Assembly: GCA_046331095.1 (NCBI GenBank)
Contig: JAXLRM010000005.1
Location: 1-64,000 of the forward strand
From: JAIBAC01 sp046331095
Lineage (GTDB): Bacteria > Actinomycetota > Acidimicrobiia > UBA2766
DNA length: 64,000 nucleotides
Reading direction: 5' to 3'
Position 1 is the stretch's first letter; every line of letters starts with the position of its first letter. Positions 26,012 through 36,972 of the stretch are shown piece after piece. The position numbers and the translations under genes were made by a program. A model generated the notes under the pieces. It saw only the letters and a list, made by a program, of their open reading frames with translations, was not told the DNA's origin and did not search any database.

Positions 26012-27226
26012 TCAGGGACCGTCGAGTAGGGGCGCGAGCCAGTCGCAGATCCGTTCCTCGCGCAGAGCCCGGCCTGCCGGCTCGCAGTGCCAGGCGGCGC
26101 CTTCGGCTTCGGTGAACTCGACGAGCGTCGAGTCGGCGATCGCGGCGTCCATCTCCACGGACTGGCCCGGCCAGAACTGCTCGTGGTCGGGTGACGCGAT
26201 CAGGACCGGGCATCGGATCCGTGCGAGGGTGTCGGCGTCGAGCGTCATCGCGTCTGCGGCGGTGTAGGCGTCGAAGAACGAGTCGGTGCCGTAAGGGGCC
26301 ATGCGCCAACGCAGCTCGGCGAGCGCCTGCGGCTCGCTCCCCAGGCCCGCGCGCATGTACTCGTCGAAGTGCTCGCGGTCACCGGAGTCGAGGAGCTGCG
26401 CCAGCGGGGCGGGCAGGTGTTCCCTCCACGACGCCCCGACACGCACCACTCCCGGATCCGCCACCCCGGCGACGATGCGGTGCTCGAACGCGAGGGCCCG
26501 CGGTACCCAGTAGCCGGCCTGGCTCACACCGGCGAGGGCGATGCGCGAGGCGTCGACGTCGGAGCGCGCGACGAGGTAGTCGACGACGGGAGCGATCACC
26601 GCCTCCCAGTCCGCCCGGAAGTAGAGGCTCTGGCGGTGCAGGGCGGCACCCTGGCCGGGCCCGTCGAAGGTGAACGCGTGCCAGCCTCGCTCGATCGCGG
26701 CGCCTGCACCGCTGGACCACATGTCCGAGACGGGGCCGTCGCTGCCGTTGTTCAGGATCAACAGCGGCCGCGGCGCGCCGGGATCGGCTCCCGGCGTCGG
26801 GCGTGCGTGGAAGAAGTAGCCCTCGAGCTCGGTGTCCTCGTAGGGCACCGGAACCTTCTCGACGGGCGGGTCGAACGTCGCCACGGCACGGTCCCAGCAA
26901 CCGCGGTGGCTCTCCCACAGGCTGTGGTAGCGCTCCGGGTCCGACGTGCCCGGGGCATGCGCCGACGCGGTCGCGTAGTAGGTGCAAGCCCGCAGGTACG
27001 CCGACGAGGCGCTCTCCGTGTGACCGGCGGACTCGCTCGCCTCCGCCTGGGCACGGAGACGGCCACCCAGCGCCGCGAACTCGCGCACCCACGCCTCGTG
27101 GTCGCCGTCGCCGATCGCGTCGAGGGTGACGAGGATCTCGCCGACGTCGGCAAGGCGGCGATAGCAGCCACCCAGGAGGAGGAGCCTGTCGAACTCGAAG
27201 CCCTCGTCGTCGAAGTGCCGTTCCAC
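26012..27226 (-). CDS. Alpha/beta hydrolase (FrsA/DUF1100-like esterase)
   Basis: This 404-residue alpha/beta hydrolase belongs to the group that includes 2,6-dihydroxypseudooxynicotine hydrolase and FrsA-like proteins. A helical N-terminal domain (RRLADVGEILVTLDAIGDG) is followed by the hydrolase core. The core has PLLILNNGSDG (oxyanion region), HAFTFDGPGQGAALH, the nucleophile elbow GVSQAGYW (Ser near 265) and the acid/His region VLIASPDHEQFWPGQ plus TEAEGAAWHCEP. Members cleave C-C or ester bonds in aromatic or acyl substrates. GTG 27226 is preceded by a TAGTGT box seven bases upstream, so it may be leaderless. A collapsed paralogue lies at 19517-19797. Confidence 0.85.
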   Translation of the reverse strand: MERHFDDEGFEFDRLLLLGGCYRRLADVGEILVTLDAIGDGDHEAWVREFAALGGRLRAQAEASESAGHTESASSAYLRACTYYATASAHAPGTSDPERYHSLWESHRGCWDRAVATFDPPVEKVPVPYEDTELEGYFFHARPTPGADPGAPRPLLILNNGSDGPVSDMWSSGAGAAIERGWHAFTFDGPGQGAALHRQSLYFRADWEAVIAPVVDYLVARSDVDASRIALAGVSQAGYWVPRALAFEHRIVAGVADPGVVRVGASWREHLPAPLAQLLDSGDREHFDEYMRAGLGSEPQALAELRWRMAPYGTDSFFDAYTAADAMTLDADTLARIRCPVLIASPDHEQFWPGQSVEMDAAIADSTLVEFTEAEGAAWHCEPAGRALREERICDWLAPLLDGP

Positions 27227-27326
27227 GCAGCAGACACTAAGGGCTCGCCTCCGAACGGTGTTGGCATTCTCGACGGCCAGGGCCCGCGAACACGGTCGCT
27301 GCGCGAGGCGTGCTATGCCTGCTTCC

Positions 27327-29336
<2,010 letters not shown>

Positions 29337-29354
29337 AACCGCCCGCCCTGGTCC

Positions 29355-31229
29355 TCAGCGCGGCTCCGCACCCAACGCAGGGTCGGCGCGGGCGCGCTCG
29401 CGTCCGGCACGGTAGGCACCGCGGGCCAGGTCGACGGCGACCGTCTCGGCCGCACCGCGAGCCCGGCGTACGACATCGGTCACGTCCGTGGCGTCAGCCG
29501 CCGCGAGCCCGGCACCGAGCTCCTCGGCCCAGGTGCCGCACACGACACGCACCACGACCTCGGCGTCGTCGACGCCGGCCTCGGACTCCGGACCGAGACC
29601 GAGGGACATCGCCTCCGCCGCCGGCCCACCGAGGTACTCGACGAGCACCGCTACGACGTCGACGCCGCCGGTTCCGGGATCGGCGTCGCGGGCTGCGTTC
29701 TCGACCTCCTGCAGGGCGCGCTTGACCTTGCGTGTCAGCGCCGGCACGAGGTCGAGTGCAGGCGAGTCGTCCTGCAAGGAGTCGTCGGTGGGGACCGCCT
29801 GGGTGGCACCGCCGCCGTTGCCGTTGCCGTTGCCCGGCCCCGGCGCCGCTACGACGGGCACCTCGCCGGTATCGACCGCGAGCTGATGCAGCGCCGCGAA
29901 GACACGGCGACGCGTTTCGCCCTGTTCGGCGTCCTCGGGTGTCGGCTCGCCTTCGGCAGGCTCGACCACGAGCGAGCCCGGATCGTCGAAACCCCAGTCG
30001 TCACCGTCGTCGACGACGGATTCCACCACAGCGTGGACAGCGGGAACGGGCGCGGGCGCGGGCTCGGGCTCGGATACGCCGGTGCCGTGGCGCTGACCCA
30101 CGACCCGCTCGAACAGCGCGTCGATCTCGGCATCACCGGGGGAACCGTCGTCGAGGTCGGGAACAGGCTCCGCCGCGCCGAACCGCTCGGAGGCCTCCGC
30201 CGTATCGCCTGTCGACTCCTCGACGGCGATCACGTCCACCTCGTGGCGCCCGGCTTCTCCGGAATCCGCAGCGGCCTCGGCGGCGCCCTCGGACTCGGCC
30301 TCGGCATCGGCATCGGCCTCGGCATCGGCTGCCGGGACGGGGATCGAGGGGATGTCGACTTCGACGGCGAGAGGCGGGACCACGACCTCGGTCACGGAGA
30401 CGTGTTCGAGCTCGGCGGCGAGGCCCGACAGCGTCGTCCGGACAACTGCGAGGTCGGACCGCGCCCGCACCCGGACATCCTGGAGATCTCGCACGTGGGA
30501 CTCGAGCAACTCGCGGTGAGCCTGTAACTCGTCGAGCACCGCGGCACGCGTCACATGGGCCTCGGCGAGGATCGCCTCCGCACGGGCACGGGCCTCGGCC
30601 ACACGTGCCTCGGCAGCCGCCTCCGCGGCAGCACGCCGTTCCGCCGCCGCGGACGCCACCAGGCCCTCACGCTCGGAAGCTTCCGCCTCGACCTCGGTGC
30701 GCAGCAGCTGCGCCTCTTCGCGGGCTGCCTCCATGATCGCCTCCGCCTCGTACCTGGCGTCGGCGCGGAGGCGGTCCGCCTCCTCGGCGAACTCGACACG
30801 CGCCCGGCGGATCTCCTCACGCAGCTTCGCACGCACCTCGTCGGCCTGGCCCGAGAGGCGCCCGTCGAAGTCCACGGACTCACGGCGGGCTTCCTCCGCG
30901 ATGCGGACTGCCTCCGCGCGCGCCTTCGCGCGTATGTCCTCCGCGGCTGCCTCCGCCGCGGTGACGATCTCCTGGGACGACTCCTGGGCCGCATGGATGA
31001 TGCGGTTCGCCTCGTCGCCCAGGATCGCGATCGCCTCGTTCGTGTGCGGCTCGGTCTCGAGCTCGGCGAGCGCGTCCTCGAGCTCACGACTCAGACGCTG
31101 GGCCTCGAGGCGCGCCACCTCGGCCTCGGCGCGGCCGCGGCGCAGATCGTCGGCGACGCGGCTCAGATACGCGCGGACCGCGTCGGGCTCGAAGCCCTTG
31201 CGGACCATCGGGAAATCGGCGGACGCCAT
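29355..31229 (-). CDS. DivIVA-like coiled-coil protein with acidic linker
   Basis: This 624-residue protein begins MASADFPMVRKGFEPDAVRAYL, the DivIVA N-terminal lipid-binding pattern. Residues 30-290 are an almost uninterrupted coiled coil rich in Ala, Glu and Arg. A Pro/Ala/Asp-rich linker follows, including a repetitive acidic run (ADAEADADAEAESEG, about 335-350). A Gly/Asn patch (GPGNGNGNGGG) precedes a C-terminal helical domain (LVPALTRKVKRALQEVENAA and onward). DivIVA/Wag31 proteins mark curved membranes at cell poles and septa and guide wall growth in actinobacteria. This one is much longer than Wag31 and is probably an accessory polarity or division factor. ATG 31229 was chosen because upstream in-frame codons are not starts. 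Confidence 0.8.
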   Translation of the reverse strand: MASADFPMVRKGFEPDAVRAYLSRVADDLRRGRAEAEVARLEAQRLSRELEDALAELETEPHTNEAIAILGDEANRIIHAAQESSQEIVTAAEAAAEDIRAKARAEAVRIAEEARRESVDFDGRLSGQADEVRAKLREEIRRARVEFAEEADRLRADARYEAEAIMEAAREEAQLLRTEVEAEASEREGLVASAAAERRAAAEAAAEARVAEARARAEAILAEAHVTRAAVLDELQAHRELLESHVRDLQDVRVRARSDLAVVRTTLSGLAAELEHVSVTEVVVPPLAVEVDIPSIPVPAADAEADADAEAESEGAAEAAADSGEAGRHEVDVIAVEESTGDTAEASERFGAAEPVPDLDDGSPGDAEIDALFERVVGQRHGTGVSEPEPAPAPVPAVHAVVESVVDDGDDWGFDDPGSLVVEPAEGEPTPEDAEQGETRRRVFAALHQLAVDTGEVPVVAAPGPGNGNGNGGGATQAVPTDDSLQDDSPALDLVPALTRKVKRALQEVENAARDADPGTGGVDVVAVLVEYLGGPAAEAMSLGLGPESEAGVDDAEVVVRVVCGTWAEELGAGLAAADATDVTDVVRRARGAAETVAVDLARGAYRAGRERARADPALGAEPR

Positions 31230-31278
31230 CGCGTCCGGCTCGATCCCCGTGACGGGTTCGGACTCCGGGGGGGCCGGC

Positions 31279-32781
31279 TCAGGCCGGGATTGTCTCCTCA
31301 AGGGGCAACCGCACACGCTGGTTCAGGTACTGGGTGAATCCGATGAGCTCTTCCTTGGTGGGGAACTCCTCGGACAGCCTGAGCCATTCTTCGGTCCACT
31401 CGTTCAGCCGAGCCTCCTCCCGCCGCTCCCAGAAGTCGCCGCTGGAGGTGAAACCCTGAACGTCGCCGAAGCCGTCGAACAGACCCAGGCCCCGGAAGAC
31501 TACGAGAGCGAAGAACGAAGACACGTGCAATCCCTCGCGGCGCAAGACGTCGACGGTCGCGATCAGCGATTCCTTCGTCTCGCCCGGGAAGCCCGCTATC
31601 AAGGTGAGCACCGGCTGGATCCCGTAGCTGCGGGCGATGCGGGCCGCGTCGACGATCTCGGAGACGTCCTCGCGCTTGAGCGCGATGTCGTTGAGTACTT
31701 CGTTGTTCATCGACTCGGCGCCGATTCCGATCGTGACGAAGCCGGCGTCGCTCATGCGCTCGATGCGCTTCTCGTCGAGGGCGTCGGCGCGGGTCTGGCA
31801 CGTGTAGTTCATGCCGAGCTCGCCGAGCATGTCGAGGAGCGGTTCGAGGCGCTTCCACCGCAACGTGAACGTGGAGTCGCCGAAGAAGAAGCGGTTGTGC
31901 TCGCTCGGGTAGTTCTCCCTGCAGTAGCGCACGACGTCGGCGATGTACTCGGCGGAGTGGAAGCGCACCTTGCGGCTCCAAATCGCCGGGTCGAGGCAGA
32001 AGCTGCACTTCTCCGGGCAGCCGCGGGCGGTGATGATCCCGGTCCCGGGCCAGTAGTCGCCGTAGGGCACCAGGTCACAGAGGATCGCATGGCGCTTGTC
32101 GATGAGGAATTCCTCACCGGCCGTGTACACGTGCGGGAACACGTCGAGGTCGTTCTCACGGGCCCGCGGGCTGGTCCGCACGCACTCGCCGTCGGCGTCG
32201 ACGTAGCAGAGGCCGTCGACCTCGCGCACCGGACGGCCGGACTCGAGTGCCCGCAGCAGTTCGAGCGCGGTGTGCTCGCCCTCGCCGACGACCACGTAGT
32301 CGGCGAGCCCGCTGCGGGCCGTCTCCTCGGCGTGGATCGTGACGTAGTTGCCGCCGACGACGAACTTGGCACCGGGCACCCGCTCGCGGGCTTCCCCGAG
32401 GAGGCGGCGGACGTAGCCGATCATGAAGTAGTACATCATCGGCCACAGCACCACGTCCGGCTCGGCCGCCTCGATCTCGTCGAGGACCTCGCTCCAGCGG
32501 GTCTGCACCCAGGTGTCCACGAACTCGGCCACGTCGGCGTCGACGAGTGCGCGATCGGCCTTGCGGAAGAACTCGGGGTCGACCTCACCGCCGGCGACGA
32601 CGTTGACGACCTCGAATGGGAACCGCTGACCCTTGAGGTGCGCGGCGATGTACTGCAGGCCCCACTCGGGCGAGAGCATGTTCTTGTTGCGTTGGTCCGC
32701 CCAGTCGAGGTCCCACATGCCCTCGGGGCGCACCGCCATCAACGAGAGGGCGAGCGAGTCGGAGACGAGCAGCGTGCGCAT
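31279..32781 (-). CDS. B12-binding-type radical SAM protein
   Basis: This 500-residue protein has an N-terminal cobalamin-binding-like Rossmann domain (residues 1-190: PDVVLWPMMYYFMIGYVRRLL, GAKFVVGGNYVTIHAEET, ADYVVVGEGEHTALELL). A radical SAM barrel follows with the cluster motif CPEKCSFC (CxxxCxxC) near residue 253, then RFFFGDSTFTLRWKRL and GIGAESMNNEVL. The DxHxxG cobalamin ligand motif is not evident, so B12 may not bind covalently to His. Enzymes of this class methylate or rearrange lipids, hopanoids or antibiotics at unactivated carbons. The gene lies between a DivIVA-like gene and a Lon-like protease on the same strand, so an envelope-lipid role is conceivable but unproven. Confidence 0.85.
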   Translation of the reverse strand: MRTLLVSDSLALSLMAVRPEGMWDLDWADQRNKNMLSPEWGLQYIAAHLKGQRFPFEVVNVVAGGEVDPEFFRKADRALVDADVAEFVDTWVQTRWSEVLDEIEAAEPDVVLWPMMYYFMIGYVRRLLGEARERVPGAKFVVGGNYVTIHAEETARSGLADYVVVGEGEHTALELLRALESGRPVREVDGLCYVDADGECVRTSPRARENDLDVFPHVYTAGEEFLIDKRHAILCDLVPYGDYWPGTGIITARGCPEKCSFCLDPAIWSRKVRFHSAEYIADVVRYCRENYPSEHNRFFFGDSTFTLRWKRLEPLLDMLGELGMNYTCQTRADALDEKRIERMSDAGFVTIGIGAESMNNEVLNDIALKREDVSEIVDAARIARSYGIQPVLTLIAGFPGETKESLIATVDVLRREGLHVSSFFALVVFRGLGLFDGFGDVQGFTSSGDFWERREEARLNEWTEEWLRLSEEFPTKEELIGFTQYLNQRVRLPLEETIPA

Positions 32782-32858
32782 TCACGAACTCCAGGAAGAC
32801 GGCGATCTCCGGCGGCGCGGAGACTCTACTTGCACGCGGCGAGCGGGATCATCTCGTC

Positions 32859-33989
32859 TCAGGCGGCGGACTTGTGCCGCTCGAGGGCGGCGAGGGCGTC
32901 GTCGACGTTGTCGACGGGGACCACCTCGACCTTGGTGGCTACCTCGGCGGCATCGTCGTAGTTCGCCCGCGGGACGAGGAAGAGGTCGACGCCCGCGTCC
33001 TCGACCGAGAACACCTTCTGCTTGATCCCACCGATCGGGCCGACACTGCCGTCGGGCTCGATCTCGCCGGTCGCCGCGACCCTGGATCCTGCGGCGAGGT
33101 CGTCGGGCGTGAGGTCGTCGATGATCCCGAGGGTGTAGGCGAGCCCCGCCGACGGGCCCCCGATCCCCTGTGTCGTTATCTCGACCGGGAACGGGGTCTC
33201 GACCTTGAAGTCGGCGGTCTGCAACGTGACTCCGACGATCGCCTTGTCCGGTTCCTCGGGGCTGCGTTGAGCCATCGTCACTCCGACGTCGGTGTCGGCA
33301 TCGTCGCGGCGAACCGACAACGTCACCGTGTCCCCCGGACGATGTCCTCCCAGGATCGACGTGGCGTCCTGCACGGTCTTGATGGGGGCACCGTCGACGG
33401 CGGTGATCACGTCGTCGGGGGACAACAGGCCTGCTGCGGGCTTTCCGTCGGCGACGGAGACGACCTCGGCTCCGCTCCCGGTCGGCGTGGCCGTGTAGCC
33501 GAGTCGCCGCAACGCCACGATGGTCGCCACGGTCTTGGAGTTCTCCATCAGGGCGTCGTTGACGCGTTTGACCTCTGCGGGGCTCTGGTCGCCGTTGATC
33601 TGCTCGCTCGGGATCATGACGTCGCGTGGGTCGAACCAGCTCCGCAGCAGCTCCCAACCGTTGACGGGCGTCACACTCACGGTCGTGAAGAGGAACGAGC
33701 CCGCGTGTGGGTAGGTCTGGACGCCGTCGACCTTCAGCAACGGTGCGACGTTCTCGGACCGCCCCGGAGCGAGTGAGTAGTAGGGCAGGCGGACGAGCCA
33801 GAGCAACACCGACACCAACACGACGACCCAGCCCACGATGAGCAGGGTCGCCCATGCCCTACCCGGTGCGCGCGCACGCACGCGTGGAGGAGTCCACCTC
33901 TCCTCGTCGGGGGCGGTCGCGTCGGCGGCAATTCCGGTCAGCGGCTCGGGCACAGATGCTCTCTCGGCGGTTGGGGCCAGCCGGTTCAC
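32859..33989 (-). CDS. PDZ-domain Lon-like serine protease (YlbL family)
   Basis: This 376-residue protein has one membrane anchor (residues 47-66, WATLLIVGWVVVLVSVLLWL), an extracytoplasmic region, a PDZ domain (about 160-245: SVADGKPAAGLLSPDDVITAVDG) and a C-terminal Lon-type proteolytic domain. The catalytic Ser lies in GIGGPSAGLAYTLG (about 280) and Lys in IGGIKQKVFSVEDAG (about 320), both intact. It is the actinobacterial form of B. subtilis YlbL, a membrane protease implicated in division and checkpoint control. It lies in the same strand cluster as mreB and the DivIVA-like gene. Confidence 0.92.
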   Translation of the reverse strand: MNRLAPTAERASVPEPLTGIAADATAPDEERWTPPRVRARAPGRAWATLLIVGWVVVLVSVLLWLVRLPYYSLAPGRSENVAPLLKVDGVQTYPHAGSFLFTTVSVTPVNGWELLRSWFDPRDVMIPSEQINGDQSPAEVKRVNDALMENSKTVATIVALRRLGYTATPTGSGAEVVSVADGKPAAGLLSPDDVITAVDGAPIKTVQDATSILGGHRPGDTVTLSVRRDDADTDVGVTMAQRSPEEPDKAIVGVTLQTADFKVETPFPVEITTQGIGGPSAGLAYTLGIIDDLTPDDLAAGSRVAATGEIEPDGSVGPIGGIKQKVFSVEDAGVDLFLVPRANYDDAAEVATKVEVVPVDNVDDALAALERHKSAA

Positions 33990-34174
33990 AGGTCCTCCGG
34001 GCTCGGGATCTCTTTCGCACCCCGGGAGTCACCCAGCCATGGCGAGCCTCAACGGTGAGCCGGCGTCGGCGCCAACTCTTGCACGAGACGCTGAAGCGGA
34101 TCTGAAAGCGGCACCCGCCAAGGTACCGCACAGCCGCGGCCACGAATCGACAAGCCGCGGCGCGGAACCGCCCG

Positions 34175-34519
34175 TCAGCGCGAGAAGATCCCGAAGCTCG
34201 TCTCGGCCGGAGCCTCCATGCGCGGGATCTCGGGGACGGTCTCGGGCGCGATCATCTGGGTGGCGTCGACCGGTTCCGGCGCGATCAGCACCGCGGGCTC
34301 GGGCACGACAGCGGCCTGGGGGCCGCCCGGCCCCGAGAGCTCGACCTTGTAGTAGGCGCGGAACTCGAGAGGGATCTCGGTCACCTCGAAGAGGCGGATG
34401 TCGTCCGCGCCGCCCCCGTTACGCAGTTGCTCGACGAAGGCGATCGCCTCGTCGACATCTTCGTGGAGGCCCGACTCCTGCTTACCGTCCGCGGCGCGAA
34501 AGGTCACCATGTGCGCCAT
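34175..34519 (-). CDS. Conserved protein of unknown function (114 aa)
   Basis: This 114-residue protein begins MAHMVTFRAADGKQESGLHEDVDEAIAFVEQLRN. It has a small alpha/beta domain to about residue 62 (DDIRLFEVTEIPLEFRAYYKVEL) and then a Pro/Glu/Ala-rich tail with repeated VPEP, IAPEPV and IAPETVPEIP units that ends SFGIFSR. I know no function. Its codon bias and the strand/helix pattern in the first 60 residues show it is real. ATG 34519 was chosen because it starts just before the first strand. It is divergent from the HEAT-repeat gene, 80 bases away, and upstream of the Lon-like protease gene on the same strand. Confidence 0.75.
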   Translation of the reverse strand: MAHMVTFRAADGKQESGLHEDVDEAIAFVEQLRNGGGADDIRLFEVTEIPLEFRAYYKVELSGPGGPQAAVVPEPAVLIAPEPVDATQMIAPETVPEIPRMEAPAETSFGIFSR

Positions 34520-34587
34520 GGAGACTCCCTGATCGAGGGCTGTTTCCCGCACTGCATCGGCGGTGCGGCCGAGTTCCTTGAACCTCC

Positions 34588-34593
34588 TAGCCT
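34588..34593 (+). promoter_or_regulatory. -10 box TAGCCT, leaderless start
   Basis: TAGCCT ends six bases before the GTG at 34600. No ribosome binding site lies between them. Confidence 0.45.
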
Positions 34594-34599
34594 GGGCAC

Positions 34600-35226
34600 G
34601 TGCCGGCACCGGATCCGACCCTGCGCGACCGTCTCGTCGCGGCTTCGGGCGCGGAGTGGCGGACGGCACTCGCCGACTCCGATCCGGCCGTGCGGCGGAC
34701 GGCACTGCTGTCCGCTTCGCGTCTGGCCACGAGCGCCGACCTCGCGCATCTGCTCGAGACCGCGCTCGGCGACGCCGACGCGTCGGTGCGTCGCGAGGCG
34801 GCCGAAGCTGCCGGGCGACACCCGGCGGCAGCCCGGCTCCTGCGCGGCAGCCTGGAGCGGGTGCTGACACTCGACGAGGACACGCACTGTCGCGAAGCCG
34901 CCGCGTTCGCGCTCGGCGAATCCACCGACGGGAGCGCCGCCGCCGGGCTGGTCGCTGCGCTCGGCGACGAGGCGAGCCCGCTCGTCCGCGAGGCGATCGC
35001 GGGTGCCCTCGGGGCACTGGGTCAACCCGGCACCGTCGGTGCCGTCGTGGGGTTGACCCGCGGCGAGAAGCCGTCGGTGCGACGGCGTGCGGTGATCGCC
35101 CTGGCGGCGTTCGACGGCCCTGCGGCCGACTCGGCTCTCGAGGCTGCGGCCGGCGATCGCGATCGCTACGTACGCGAAGCCGCCGAATGGCTCCTGCGCG
35201 ACGACGACGACCCGACCCCCTGGTAG
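34600..35226 (+). CDS. HEAT-repeat protein
   Basis: This 208-residue protein is made of about six HEAT-like helical pairs of about 30 residues. Examples are DSDPAVRRTALLSASRLA, DADASVRREAAEAAGRHP, EDTHCREAAAFALGES, DEASPLVREAIAGALGAL, EKPSVRRRAVIALAAFDG and DRDRYVREAAEWLLR. Such alpha-solenoids bind proteins or nucleic acids; the phycocyanobilin-lyase-like subgroup is common in actinobacteria. No catalytic residue is expected. GTG 34600 is six bases after a TAGCCT box. It is the only plus-strand gene between 33 and 37 kb. Confidence 0.82.
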   Translation: MPAPDPTLRDRLVAASGAEWRTALADSDPAVRRTALLSASRLATSADLAHLLETALGDADASVRREAAEAAGRHPAAARLLRGSLERVLTLDEDTHCREAAAFALGESTDGSAAAGLVAALGDEASPLVREAIAGALGALGQPGTVGAVVGLTRGEKPSVRRRAVIALAAFDGPAADSALEAAAGDRDRYVREAAEWLLRDDDDPTPW

Positions 35227-35319
35227 CCGCGACCGCGACCTCGGCGATGCCGACCCGACGAAATCCCGACTCGGGCGCGAATCCGCGTGCGGGCGCGCCC
35301 GGAACGGGGAACGGACGGG

Positions 35320-36327
35320 TCAGCGGACCGGCATGAAGATGTCGTGGAGCAGGTCGAAGGACTCGAGTGCCTTGCCCGCACCGATCACGACCGACTCGAG
35401 CGGCGCCTCCGACAGGTGCACGGGCACGTGGGTGTCCTGGGCCAGACGTGTGTCGAGGCCGGCGAGCATGGCGCCGCCGCCCGTGAGCCAGATCCCCGAG
35501 GTCAAGATGTCCTGGGCGAGCTCGGCCGGGGTCTCGCCGAGACAGTCGACGACCGCCGCGCATACCGTGTCCACCTGGTCGGCGATCGCCTCGCGCACCT
35601 GCGCGGGAGTGATCACGACCATGCGAGGCAGCCCGGTCATCAGGTCGCGGCCACGCATCTCCGCCTTGCGGCCCTCGTCGACGGGAGAGGCAGAACCGAT
35701 CGCGAGCTTGACCTCCTCGGCGGTGCGCTCCCCGATCGCGGTCCCGAACTCCTTGCGAACGAACGCCTGGATCGCGGCGTCCAGGTCGAAGCTGCCCACG
35801 CGCACGGCCTTGAGCGTGACGATGCCGCCGAGGGAGATGACCGCCACCTCGCTCGTTCCCCCGCCGATGTCGACCACCATCGAGCCGAGGGGCTCGTGGA
35901 TGGGCAGACCCGCGCCGATCGCGGCGGCCATCGGCTGCTCGATCAGGAAGGCGGCACGCGCACCCGCACGCATCGCGGCTTCCTCCACGGCACGCTTCTC
36001 GACCTCGGTGATCGCCGATGGGACACAGATCAGGACACGCGGCTTGGTGATGCTGTAACGGCCGACGCCCGCACGTGCGAGTACGAGACGGATGAGCCGC
36101 TCGGTCACGTCGAAGTCGGTGATGGCGCCGTGGCGCAAGGGACGCACCGCGACTATGTGTCCAGGCGTGCGGCCGATCATCTTCCACGCGTCCTCGCCCA
36201 TCGCGAGCACCTGGTTCGTGCGCGTGTTGAGGGCGATCACGGTCGGCTCGTCGAGGATGACGCCGCGGCCCTTCTCGTAGACCAGCGTGTTGGCGGTCCC
36301 GAGGTCGATCGCGAGATCGCGGGGCAT
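35320..36327 (-). CDS. mreB: Rod shape-determining actin MreB
   Basis: This 335-residue bacterial actin has phosphate-1 motif AIDLGTANTLVY (6-17), the connect-1 region, phosphate-2 SMVVDIGGGTSEVAVIS (about 155-171) and the adenosine motif GIWLTGGGAMLAGLD (near 285). It forms membrane-associated filaments that organise lateral wall synthesis. No mreC, mreD or PBP2/RodA gene is adjacent, unlike in most rod-shaped bacteria. The usual amphipathic N-terminal helix is absent, and the protein ends DLLHDIFMPVR. ATG 36327 is two bases after the stop of a 53-residue membrane protein, which strongly suggests co-transcription. Confidence 0.95.
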   Translation of the reverse strand: MPRDLAIDLGTANTLVYEKGRGVILDEPTVIALNTRTNQVLAMGEDAWKMIGRTPGHIVAVRPLRHGAITDFDVTERLIRLVLARAGVGRYSITKPRVLICVPSAITEVEKRAVEEAAMRAGARAAFLIEQPMAAAIGAGLPIHEPLGSMVVDIGGGTSEVAVISLGGIVTLKAVRVGSFDLDAAIQAFVRKEFGTAIGERTAEEVKLAIGSASPVDEGRKAEMRGRDLMTGLPRMVVITPAQVREAIADQVDTVCAAVVDCLGETPAELAQDILTSGIWLTGGGAMLAGLDTRLAQDTHVPVHLSEAPLESVVIGAGKALESFDLLHDIFMPVR

Positions 36328-36329
36328 TC

Positions 36330-36491
36330 TCAGCCCCCCTCGTCGGCCCGCGAGCCACGCGGGGCGAGTGCGTCGAGCCCGCGGCGGAACTGCGACACCG
36401 TGTCACCGGCACTGCTCGACCGGCGCTCCCTGAGCCAGACACCGAGACAACCGAGCGTGACGAAGATCGCCATCAGGGCGATATAGGTCAC
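36330..36491 (-). CDS. Small membrane protein between moaE and mreB (53 aa)
   Basis: A 54-codon frame from GTG 36491 to TGA 36330 encodes one membrane segment (residues 2-20, TYIALMAIFVTLGCLGVWL). A basic patch (RERR) follows, then a soluble tail (SAGDTVSQFRRGLDALAPRG). GTG lies one base after the moaE stop and its TGA lies two bases before the mreB start, so the three genes are tightly packed in one transcript. The tail pattern QFRRGLDAL resembles the short membrane proteins often found near envelope genes in this class. I infer a bitopic inner-membrane peptide that may act with MreB. It is easily missed by gene finders. Confidence 0.7.
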   Translation of the reverse strand: MTYIALMAIFVTLGCLGVWLRERRSSSAGDTVSQFRRGLDALAPRGSRADEGG

Positions 36492-36492
36492 C

Positions 36493-36972
36493 TCATGCCC
36501 CGAACTCGACGTGCTCGTGCGTGCATTCGACCCAACGACCGCCGGACGCGGTCCACTCCTTCTTCCAGATCGGAACGCGGAGCTTGAGCTCGTCGATCAG
36601 GTACTTGCACGCGGCGAAAGCCTCGGCGCGGTGTCCGCAACCGGCAGCCACGATCACAGCAGCCTCGCCGGGAGCGAGCCTCCCGACGCGGTGCAGCAAG
36701 ACGACACGCTCGGCGCCGAAACGATCGGCCGCCTCTGCCGCGATGCGGCGCATCTCACCCTCGGCCACGCCCTCGTACGCCTCGTACTCGAGGGCAACCA
36801 CAGGACCGTCGTCGGTGACGTCTGCCCGCACACTGCCGACGAAGAACGCCTGTCCTCCACAGCCGGGCGCATTGACATGCTTCCAAGCCTCGTCGAGGCT
36901 GAGGCCTTCACCACACACGCGGACCCGGACGACCTCGGTAGCGAGGAACCGATCCGGAGCCCCGTGCGTCAT
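36493..36972 (-). CDS. moaE: Molybdopterin synthase catalytic subunit MoaE
   Basis: This 159-residue protein has the MoaE motifs: PGCGGQAFFVGSVRADV, ALEYEAYEGVAEGEMRRIA, LLHRVGRLAPGEAAVIVAAGCGHRAEAF, and the active-site lysines in ACKYLIDELKLRVPIWKKE. With MoaD it inserts two sulfur atoms into precursor Z to make molybdopterin, needed for molybdoenzymes such as the one at 3176. ATG 36972 was chosen because upstream sequence overlaps the promoter region of the divergent HtrA gene. It precedes the small membrane gene and mreB on one strand, an unexpected pairing of cofactor and shape genes. Confidence 0.93.
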   Translation of the reverse strand: MTHGAPDRFLATEVVRVRVCGEGLSLDEAWKHVNAPGCGGQAFFVGSVRADVTDDGPVVALEYEAYEGVAEGEMRRIAAEAADRFGAERVVLLHRVGRLAPGEAAVIVAAGCGHRAEAFAACKYLIDELKLRVPIWKKEWTASGGRWVECTHEHVEFGA

